Part shown: piece by piece, positions 55,130 to 64,000 of the stretch | Position numbering within the stretch: the stretch's first letter is position 1 | Layout: every line of letters begins with the position of its first letter | Source: Hyaloperonospora brassicae | Taxonomy: Eukaryota; Oomycota; Peronosporomycetes; Peronosporales; Peronosporaceae | DNA: 64,000 bases | NCBI GenBank assembly: GCA_947650285.1 | Contig: CANTFL010000003.1 | Location: forward strand, 62,001-126,000 | Direction of reading: 5' to 3' | The notes under the pieces: generated by a model | Seen by the model: the letters and a program-made list of their open reading frames with translations, nothing else | Database searches by the model: none | What the model was told of the DNA's origin: nothing | Translations under genes and position numbers: made by a program

Positions 55130-58100
55130 ATGGAGAGATGCCCTCCCGGAGCGGATGCACTCTGCGTGCTGCGATGCAAAAGTGGGACGCGACCTGCTTT
55201 TCCGCCCAGAAGGGCACCAGCGCTTGGATTCGTTTCTCTCTGCGTGACCGAATCGCTCGAGGCGGGGAAAGGCCCGTCATGACCAGCCACTGATGTTGCA
55301 GGTCAAATCATTACCGATTGGTTTGCCGCAGGGTGAGAGAGCCCGAACCTATTTGGCCTTAATGCGGGATGGAATCTGCCACTCGAGAGCGAGCGAGCGC
55401 TCTCATTGTTGTCGTAGGACTCGACTTGCTGCCGTCTAAAGCCTGAGGCCAAACGTAATCGCATTTCGCCTATGACGTCGAAACTGCGTCCGCTGTTTTC
55501 GGTCACTAGCGAAACGGCTGCATAGGTCCATTTGTATTTTGTGAGTGGTGTGGATTTGCAGCCATACAACTTGAGCCATTCTGGAAAAAAAAGCGCACAC
55601 TTGAACCGCTTCGCTGGACGCGGCGGAGAGCTGTCGTGAAAGTGGCGAATCACGTGTACCACACCACTCGAGTGCAACCGAATCTGAGATAAATCAAGTG
55701 CTTTTGACAGACCTGCAGGCGGTGGCTGCAGACGTGGACAATAGATGGATTGTTGGCCTACACATCAGACGCGTAGAGTGGCTCGCGTTCATCAGCTATC
55801 GCGTTGCCCTGAGAAAGGGGAGAGAGAGAGAGAAGTCCATCACGGAATGACACAGTGGAAGCGGGTCAAGTTGCTATTAGTTGTCATGGCATCCAACTTT
55901 CGAGATGTCTGCATTCCAGTGGTACGTCGTATCCCTCTGCTGAATAAATGAGACGACTTTTTGAAGCGTTCTGGCCAAGCGCATCCGCATCGTCTCAGAT
56001 AGGGTACGACATCAAGCAGAGCGTTCCCTTTCGTTGAACTACCACTTTGATACCACGCGCAACGCGGTTGCTGCGTTATATTTGCAACGTGAACGGTGAT
56101 GCTCGAGATCGAGGGTACCCTACGTGAATCGAAAGTGATGCATTTGTTTGGTAGTGTCAAGTGTGTCGACAAAGCACGTGCATGGTCGTCCATTATGGCG
56201 ACGAAGCAGATCCATTTGCGTGCGCGTGTCAGCTGTCAAGTACAACGGGAAATAGTCGAGTGCGCATGGCTTTCGCTCGTATTTGTAGCGCAAGTGGAAC
56301 GCTTAAGTACACTTTCTTGCCAATGTGATAGTCGAATCAGGAGCTTAGTGCATGAAAAGCGCGTGAGTGAGCACTGCGCACACCACATATGATCGAGAAC
56401 GAAGCGTCCACTCGTCCAGACGAAACTTGTGCACTTTCGCCACCACTGGTACGTTGCGTTGCGTAGCAGCACGAGCGTGAGAAACGAAGGACTGGCCGTG
56501 CGCTTCGGACATCCAATTACGAATGTAGAGTTCGGTGGTGTTCCTATGCTTTCCGTCTATGGACGTACGCGGAGTAGACCACGCGGTCAGGAGTGCATGT
56601 TGAAGCGCACGTGACCAACGTGGCAGGTGGATGGCTTCCTCTCTGCGTCGAATCGGTGCTACTCTCTTCAGATCTACCAGGTGCAACGGTCGTTGTCTCG
56701 AATCAGCCAGACATCATTTGGACCTTCAGCACGTACACTTATCCGTTGGACCTCTGCTTGGGCGCTCATGGAGTCACGCGTGTCATTCTTGCGTCCAGTA
56801 TCTGTGAGCTGCTGTAGAAGCGACCTGAAATCAATCGGATACGACTGTTCGAAGTAGCAGCCACGTACACACTTACCACAGTAAAATGCACGCGAAAGTC
56901 GCCGCACTTTAGACGTGTCCGTGTAGACCTGTAGACGTGTCCGGTTCGTGTGCTTTGTTGCACAGTGGCTTCTTTACGATTTCGAAGCACGACCGCTGAA
57001 GAATGTCCTCGAAACCATTCGCATGCATTCAATGATGACAAGATCATTTGCGTGTGACTCTTGTCACCGGAAGAAGGCGTTGTCGTTATTCTTCTACTAC
57101 CGTACAGTCGGAGACTGCAGTACGAAGCTACAAAGTATAAGCTATTCATCGTACGGCATTTTGGTTAGGCGCTGTCTCAGGTCCAAGTATCGATGCCACA
57201 CACAGCCAAGTTCAGGATCTGCATCGGAGGCACATCTACCAATGTATAAAGGTTTCTTCACCGTCGCTCGCCAATAAGTGGATCCGGTTGTCTTGACGGC
57301 TGTCGGTCGCTCCGGATGCGTATAAGCAGAGGATATTGACAAAGTTTCTGCAATGTTGATGATCAGAGGTGCAGACTGCGTTTCAGACATGTCATGGCGG
57401 GTCCTTACCGGCCCATACGTGTTCTTTGACCTTTTCCGCTTTTAGGTCGAAGGCATCCAAAGATGATATCCGTTGAAGTGGTAACGACAGCTTCGTCGCT
57501 TTTTTGACCGGGGACTACTACTCGTCGTCTGTCTTTGTAGGCTCACTCGTACGACCACATGCTCATTATCCGCCCGTTGCGGGCTTGATGTTCAGCGATC
57601 TCTCGATCAAGTTGCGCTCTCGAATGGGTTCGTGCAGGTCTGCATTCGATTGCGTACAAACATGATTGCGTATGGTGGGGTGTGGACGTAAAGGTCACAA
57701 GCCATATCAGTGCTCGTAGTAATGGCAGACGACTTCGTCTGTTGAAGTGCACGTCGACTTGGCACTGTCTTTGTTTAATCGATGCGCTTCGAGCGAATCG
57801 ACTCTCGCCCGGCACAGCTGATCTGACTTCGGTGACATGTAACGTTATGGCGCCGGCCTATCCCTATCGATGTCGATCCTGGAAAAACAACATTCTGATC
57901 AAATATTTGTATTTGTAGTGTCTTACGTCCACTTGTGCGACCGCACCCACAACACTGAACGAGGTGATGGCTGTCCGATGTACAAAGACCTGTCGTAGGA
58001 TAGGCGGTCGGTATCTTCAACACTAATGGCTGCCAAGAGGCGTACGATAGCACCCCATGAAGTGGGTCACGGACACACGTGCAGCTGGAAGCAGACGAGA

Positions 58101-58766
58101 TGATGCTCGGACCGAAACACGCCTCAAGTGCACCCACGTAGACTGCTCTGCAGCACATCATTCCTTAGTCAACAACTAGAGCGTAGAGTTCCCAGAGACA
58201 CAGGTTGGATCTCGAAGCTCTTGCTCGATCGTGTCGGCATACTACTGAAACGTCGATCTGCAGTCGTACGTCACTCACTGCAATCATAGATGACTCGGAC
58301 GTCGTGACCGGCGCCAAACTTGAGGCAATGCTGACACTTGCGTCTCCATCCGTAGTGACCGCACGTTCCTGCAACAACTGCTGCTCTGACTGCAGCAAAC
58401 TTCCTTGGTTGACCAGCCGGCTAGTCAACATGCTGGGTTTATCATGCTGGATACAGGCGTATCAACATGCCTCCCACCATTTCATGCACACACGTGCTGT
58501 CGTTATGACCACCAGCGCACGGTGGGCTCCTAGCCTGGTTGCATATTCAGTCAGCTCCTCTCGCTTGGTACCTCGGTCTGAGCTGGAGGTCGGTGCTACA
58601 AACACCCAACACCGACGAGCAAGCCTCAACACTTATTAACCTTTACAATAATGACCCTCGCCCTTACATCAATACTTCATAGTCGGCACGAGTCCTTGCC
58701 ACCAAGATAGAAGCAAATCCACGTGTCGAAATAACTCTTTTGAGCCCACCCAAGGGCATCAGGCTG

Positions 58767-61700
58767 TCATGAGCAGCGCTCCTCCAGGATTGTGTTTTTG
58801 CTGTGTGGAGTAGCAGAACAGCTCTTCTTGACCGATCCGTGCTCGGACAACGAGCACGGCGAGGTATGATCGCACTCGCAGTCACTCTCCGATACGCCGT
58901 TGCAACTGGATTCGTCATAACACATGTGCAACACAGAATATCCACGCGGTTTCATGCTTGTCCAGTCGCTATCATATGTCGGCGCGTGGCATTCCGACTT
59001 GACTGGAGACTGCTCCGAGATCACCGAACACTCGCTTGTAAGCGACATATTGTCGACGAGTCGTGCAGCGACGTCTGCATGCAGCTCCTCATCTGTCCGT
59101 ACCGCTCCAGTATGCGCAGCCCTGGAAGTTGGCGGACTTGCAGCGTTAGCAACCACATCTGCAGACGAGGCAGTGACGGTCTCGTTTGCACACAACATGG
59201 CGGGCTTTGTCTTGTGTCCACACCGCTTCCGCATCCGAATTTCCAGCTCTTTTTCAATGCCGACAAAGTAGCGATTCACGGCATTCATGAATCGACGGCG
59301 GTAAGAGATCGGGCTGATCACGGTCGGGTCACGGAAAGTCAAGCTTGCCTTCGATGTTGACTCCATCTTTTTCAGAAAGTCAAACTGGTGCAAATAGTCA
59401 ATGAGCCCTACGACGACTTGCCGCTTCTCCTCGTCAAAGCGAAGCAGCTAGTCAACAAATACACAAACAAGTACGACAGATGAGCAAGAGTGAAAAACAA
59501 GAGGTTAGATGCACAAACAGACTTACCAGTGAGTAATCGATAACGCCTGCACGGTAGAGAAAGCCAATGTCGTTCTGAATGGCAGCCTCAATGGTCTCTA
59601 GCTCTGGTTGCGATACAGGCACAGGAGTGCGCTCGGAAAAGTTGCCGTCCAGCAATACCGGCTGGTTCACAGAAACTTGCACGTTCGAGACGCTGTTGAA
59701 GAAATCGTGATGGTCCGCGTTGTCCCGACTCGATGGGTTGTACCGACGGCGGAGAATTCCCTTCAAATCGTACATTTGCCCTGGCGGAAATCCGTACGAA
59801 AAATTCTCCATGATGACCACGTATTCCGTGTGCTTCAGCAATCGTCGACTCTGGCTGAGCTTGAACAGACCGACAATCTTCGTAATCACCGTCGGCGTCG
59901 GAACCTCCACTACCCGCGAAATGAACTTAAAGTACTTCGGAGCCATGTGAACAAACATGTTGAACTCGGTCACTGAGATACCCTTCAGTACGTAACGCTT
60001 GTCGTGAGTCTGTGCAAATGGGTCAACATGTGAGCGGTGAGCGGGTGCGCACTAGTCCAACGTACGAGCGAGAAAGCGCGACTTACCATCGAAAAGAACG
60101 CGCCAGATTTACCCCCAGTCGTGCTCCACCGCTTGCTCTCGATGATAGAATTCAAAAACTCCACATTGCCCGGAACTATGAGTGCGCGCAGCGCGTGAAA
60201 CTGTGCTGCAAAGTATGCCACGCAATGGAACTCGTGAGTCGTCGAGCCAATCGCGTAGGAAAACTTCATAGAGGTGTGCTGCAAGTCTGCGGAGCGCAAC
60301 TTGTCCAAATAAATCATTCTCTTCGCGTCGACGCTCATCGCTGCTGGCGCAGCAGTCGACGTACGTGAGCTCGGAGACGTTGTACCTGCTGGCGTTGCAA
60401 CGTCCTTGACAAGGCCTTCACTTTGAGGTGCTGATGTCACAGATGCGTCGCTTCTATTCGTAGCGACACTTTCAGGTGCGAGCAACTCTTCCGCGATGTT
60501 TACTTTGTTTTCAAAATGCGCCTCCAGCTGCTCAATGTACGCCGTCGAGCAAAGGGTGTATCCTATCAACGAGCCAATATCTTTTTCGTGAACTTTCACG
60601 ACATAACCATTGACACCGTCAGGGAGGTCGAAATGACCCTCACGCAATGCCGATGGCATTTCAGCATACGGCTTTATCCTGATCGCCTCGGAGGCGCGCA
60701 AACTATGACCGTGGTGGCTAGCAACAGTACTGGTTGAGCGGTTCGACTCGGGAACAGACGAACTTCGCTTCTCGTGTCTCGATAATATCACAGCATTTGG
60801 TACCTTCATCTCAAGCGAAGAGCCCGACGTGTAGGACAGCTCCAGCTTCCCAGCAGTCGAGATTGATGTGCTTGTAGACAGTAAGCTCTCTTCACTCGAA
60901 CTGGGTTGCTGGTGTCCCTTTTCCACCGTCACGCTTTCCGTAAACCAATCGACCGGGATGCGCCGCTTAGTTGGCGAATCAGCTACAATCTTCTTGATCG
61001 TTGCGTGCTCTTGGGATGGCGCAAGCGATATGACGCTTTCCTGAAGTCGGCGGACGAGCAAATACAGCTCTTTCAGCAGCATGTTGCACTTGAGAACGCT
61101 GGTCGAGCCCGAGACAAGTGACGCAGTCGAGCAGGCTCGAAACGCCTCAATAGTTGCATCTGCTTCTGTCCGCAATCTCTTGATCTCTTTCTTTGGTAAC
61201 GATGACATTGCTGATGGCAAGTACTCCTGCGCAAAACACAGATTCTCCTCTAGGATATCGATGTTTTCAGCTATAAACGTAGCAGCCATCTTAGTCTTCA
61301 CATTGAGCACTTCGCTAAATTGTTTTGCATACTCACGGCGACAACACGCGTCTGTTTTACGCTTCGACTGCATTGTCGATGAAATGAACTTGTACGGTCT
61401 CCACGCTCCACGCGCGTGCTTTTGTTTCGCACCGCTGCTGTCTCCATGTATGTCGTTTGCTATCGACGGACAACCAACAACCGACCCGTCTTCGTCCGTT
61501 GACGAGCGCATCCGTCGAAAACTTTGACTCCTCGAGCCACTTTCCGACTCGTCCGCGGCAAAAAACGATGCACGGCTACGGACAATCAACTCACTGAGCG
61601 CCGAGATCCACGATGCACGCGACGTGCCGTCCACGGCATTCAATTGCAACGCACGGTCTCCATTACAGATGGAGAAATGAAACTGTCGCGGCTTGGCTTC

Positions 61701-62537
61701 TTCTTCCACGAGCAACGTCGTGTGACGATCAATCAATTCCTCCATCACTTGCACCATGGACGCACGGTCCCGTAAACACACGAGACTGCTGGAGTCCCAG
61801 CGGAGCAAAAAGTAGCGCAGTTTCCAACCACGTGCGAGCGTCCCTCGTACGCCCAGCCAGCCTTCTTTTTGCACATCATCGTCAGTGAACTCCACGCGCA
61901 GAAACTGTGACGGTCGACCCATTGCTGCCACGTGCGACATCAGATACGCTTTGAACGTTCCTTGAGCAACGCGATAGGATCGGCCAATCACCGCGCGACT
62001 CTTGTCCTCCACGCGGGTCAACGCGCTCGCGTCCGGCACGAGCGGTGCATCGACACCAATGCTACGGCGATCGCCAGCGCTGCAACTGCTGCTGCTGCTC
62101 TTTGCGTCTTTGTTGTTGCTGCTGCTGCTGTGGAACGCCAGTGGCGGCGTCCGCACGCGCGTGCGGATCCACCGCCGCCGCCGCAGCAAGTGGTAGTAGC
62201 CCCGTTTGCTCTTGCTCGTGCCTGCTGCAAGGCGGCCGTTCATCCGGGCCATGGACGAGCCGTACGTCCAGCCGTCGTCGTCGCACTGCGTGTACTCGCT
62301 GTCGACCATCCACGCGTGGCTCCACATCCAGTCGGACGCGGGCTCGAGGGCGCCGACTTCGAGGGTTGGGGTTTCCCTCACGGCGTTCAAGCGGTCGGCT
62401 CGGCCTGTGACATGTATGGCGGCGCGCGTGAGCTCGGGGTAGGGGTTGCCGCTGCGGTCGCAAAAGCGCTCGAACGTCCAGCCGTGAAACGGCTGCAGCA
62501 CTTGCACTTCGAACGCCTCGTCGACGACCGACTCCAT
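58767..62537 (-). CDS. DysF-PH-phosphatidylinositol phosphate kinase (1204 aa, 3 exons)
   Basis: Exons are 62537-60087 (817 codons), 60009-59527 (161) and 59447-58767 (226 plus stop). Both introns (77 and 79 nt) have GTAAGT donors, CAG and TAG acceptors, and are phase 0. Domains: a DysF-like module at residues 8-130 (FEVQVLQPFHGW, WMWSHAWMVD, GWTYGSS, RRRRWIRTR), a PH domain at about 222-322 (KEGWLGVRGTLARGWKLRYF), a helical middle, and a PIPK catalytic domain from about 640. The kinase has GGKSGAFFSM/THDKRYVLKG (ATP loop and Lys), MYDLKG, VIDYSLLLRFDEE, GLIDYLHQFDFLKK and PTVISPISYRRRFMNAVNRY; the last, and KDIGSLIGYTLCSTAY before the kinase, resemble the Fab1/PIKfyve type (PI3P 5-kinase). 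No FYVE or chaperonin-like domain is present. The C-terminal 150 residues are disordered. Confidence 0.88.
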
Positions 62538-62555
62538 GAGCAGACACAGGCGAGT

Positions 62556-62577
62556 GCGACGACGACGACGACGACGA
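62556..62577. repeat. GAC trinucleotide repeat upstream of the kinase start
   Basis: About seven GAC units within 40 bp of the kinase start codon at 62537, in the presumed 5' UTR. Confidence 0.8.
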
Positions 62578-62812
62578 TGTAAACGAGATGCAGTCGTGTC
62601 GGGCGAGGCGGCACTTGCTCAGGAGACGCGAAAGTGGCGGCGCGGCCAATGCGCCAAACGAAAAGAGAGAGAGTGCGCAGTGGGTCAAGGGGGTAGGGAG
62701 GAGAAGAGGGGTAGGGCAGCGACTGCGTCGATAGAAAGGGGGACAACGGGCCCTAGTCGCTTGCGTGGTGGTGGTGGTGGTCGCGGTCGTCGTCGGTGGC
62801 TTTCGCTGCGAG

Positions 62813-62880
62813 CCAATGAGATGGGTTTACGTGACATTGGGCCAATGAGAAGGCGTCACAGCGGGGTGGCGGTCGCCAAT
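62813..62880 (-). promoter_or_regulatory. Cluster of three CCAAT boxes upstream of the kinase
   Basis: CCAAT occurs at 62813-62817, 62842-62846 and 62876-62880 (all on the plus strand, so ATTGG for the kinase). The first two sit in the same 10-mer, GCCAATGAGA. Each fits the NF-Y context (purines before, G/C-A after). They lie 275-345 bp upstream of the kinase start codon. Confidence 0.35.
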
Positions 62881-63707
62881 CACAAACAATGCCGTGCTGG
62901 CCGCCAGAAAGGCCAGCGGCGTATGTCTGCGACATCGCACGTCGCCGTGGAGACGAGTCACGCTCCTTTTTCCGTCGTCAGTGTCGTCGTTGTCGTCGTC
63001 GTCGGTGTCTCGAAGCAGCGACGGCGCTATTTTTAGACGAGCAGTTTCGTTTTCCACAGTCGCGCGACCTGCGGGGTCGCGCATGCGACACGCCTTTCAT
63101 TGCGATCCGAAGGAGAAGATGGACAAGAGACGAGGATCGGTGAATCTCTTGCGTCAATGTCGGTGACCGTATCGTGAGTGGAAGGCAGTCGCTGACACAT
63201 GCGCTGCGAGCATACCCGACCCGAAGTCGCATAGACCACAGCGAGAGGATCGGTCTGCGTACCAGAGACAGTCGTAGAGACACCTTTTTTGTGCCGTCTG
63301 TCCTGATCAAACAAACGGGTGAGCCGCTGCATTGCATTATTCTTTTGTATTTCGCAAGCTGCTTATGGTACCTTCGCCTATGTCGATATACGTAGTGACA
63401 ATCGCCATCCAGGCGCTCGAGCATATGGAGCAAGTACCGCTTTGTGTCTTGCGTCCGTTACGATCGGTAGAACTCGTGCGACCAGTGAGATTGTTGAGTA
63501 GCTGCGAGAAGGATGGGGACACACACATCCGCTTCATCCTTGCTGCAGATGTCTCGGGCATGTCAACCCTTTTTGACTTGTCTTACGTAATCACATTTCG
63601 TGAAAGCAGCGGCATGTTTTGACAGGATGCAGTGAGAAGAGGTCTATTCACATATATGTGTGCAGAAGTGTACTCGCTTGTTCCGCGTGGTCGTTCGTCC
63701 GACCTGC

Positions 63708-63862
63708 CTAGCGCTTGTTGATCTCACGCCAGATGACGGCGAAACCACCCGGATCGGCTTCGTACGTGCTATGGCAACAGCCACACACCACGCATTTGAC
63801 AGCTTTGTACCGTTTTTGGCCTCGTAGTCGTTGGCAGTGTCCAGTTGCGAGAGTCGCTCTTC
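63708..63862 (-). CDS. Possible terminal exon of a gene at the right edge
   Basis: One minus frame reads GHCQRLRGQKRYKAVKCVVC, then GCCHSTYEADPGGFAVIWRE and INKR, stop at 63710-63708. The cysteine/histidine spacing suggests a small zinc-binding end, and the frame has no odd residues. Upstream it meets a stop, but an AG acceptor (CACTGAAG, near 63860) could join it to an exon further right. A competing frame on the same strand (63880-63644) reads less convincingly. No family assigned. Confidence 0.3.
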
Positions 63863-64000
63863 AGTGAAAATGCTACACACACAAAACTTGGGCTATTACC
63901 GTTGACACGGGATGTAAGCAGTGGGATCAGACGTTGAAGCTGATGTCACTTCAGCGCGCGCACGTGTTGATGCAGCTTCACCATCATGCCAGTGACCCTC

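Larger units (their letters stand above)
54714..58766. other. Intergenic region with microsatellites, no confident gene
   Basis: About 4 kb between the transporter start and the kinase end. Frames at 55303-55677 (minus, 124 aa) and 58205-58639 (plus, 144 aa) are open but have no recognisable domain. Simple repeats lie at 54789-54812, 55105-55129 and around 55820. Confidence 0.5.
62538..63707. other. Intergenic region upstream of the kinase
   Basis: Short frames only. It holds the likely kinase promoter with three CCAAT boxes and several GTC/GTG trinucleotide runs (near 62,770 and 62,990). Confidence 0.5.

Noticed and set aside
1..64000. CRISPR arrays, bacterial operons, rRNA genes
   Set aside because: No regularly spaced repeats, no operon-like gene packing and no ribosomal RNA signatures; the window is eukaryotic with introns and retrotransposons.

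Overview
The window looks like nuclear DNA of an oomycete, most likely Peronosporales (Phytophthora or a downy mildew). The grounds are a WRKY19-like zinc-finger protein, a START-like/FYVE protein, a Jen1-type carboxylate transporter, a lipid kinase with short GT-AG introns of 77-97 nt, high GC at third codon positions in genes, and chromodomain Gypsy retrotransposons mixed with decayed LINEs. I cannot name the species from sequence alone.

The window has two halves. Positions 1-42,700 are repeat-rich and almost gene-free. E1 (85-7791, + strand) is a Gypsy chromovirus with two ~535-bp LTRs and a perfect 5-bp target-site duplication (CTTGC). A solo LTR of a second family lies at 9668-10108. Two long, heavily mutated non-LTR elements on the minus strand follow. 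LINE-A (~12.36-21.8 kb) has a nuclease, a reverse transcriptase and an RNase H. LINE-B (~22.7-30.37 kb) has a zinc knuckle, an OTU-like protease and a reverse transcriptase. E3 (30375-39030, minus strand) is a second Gypsy chromovirus. Its gag is interrupted by a solo LTR with a perfect GTCTT duplication, and its left LTR truncates LINE-B ORF1.

Positions 42,750-63,860 are gene-bearing: a WRKY19-like zinc-finger protein (+), a START-like/FYVE protein (-), a tandem-DEP protein (+), a two-exon Jen1-like MFS transporter (-), a three-exon kinase of DysF-PH-PIPK architecture (-), and perhaps the last exon of another gene (-) at the right edge. The set suggests phosphoinositide and membrane signalling (FYVE, DEP, PIPK) plus carboxylate uptake, but nothing ties the genes into one pathway.

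The most unusual observations are four. A type-I hammerhead-ribozyme-like motif (17271-17347) sits in an insertion inside LINE-A. Both Gypsy elements carry an antisense accessory reading frame between the 3' LTR and the chromodomain, ending in a coiled coil; the E3 copy contains a convincing intron. Short inverted repeats are dense in the LTRs and coding regions of these elements, some with paired changes between copies. The lipid kinase has an uncommon domain combination.
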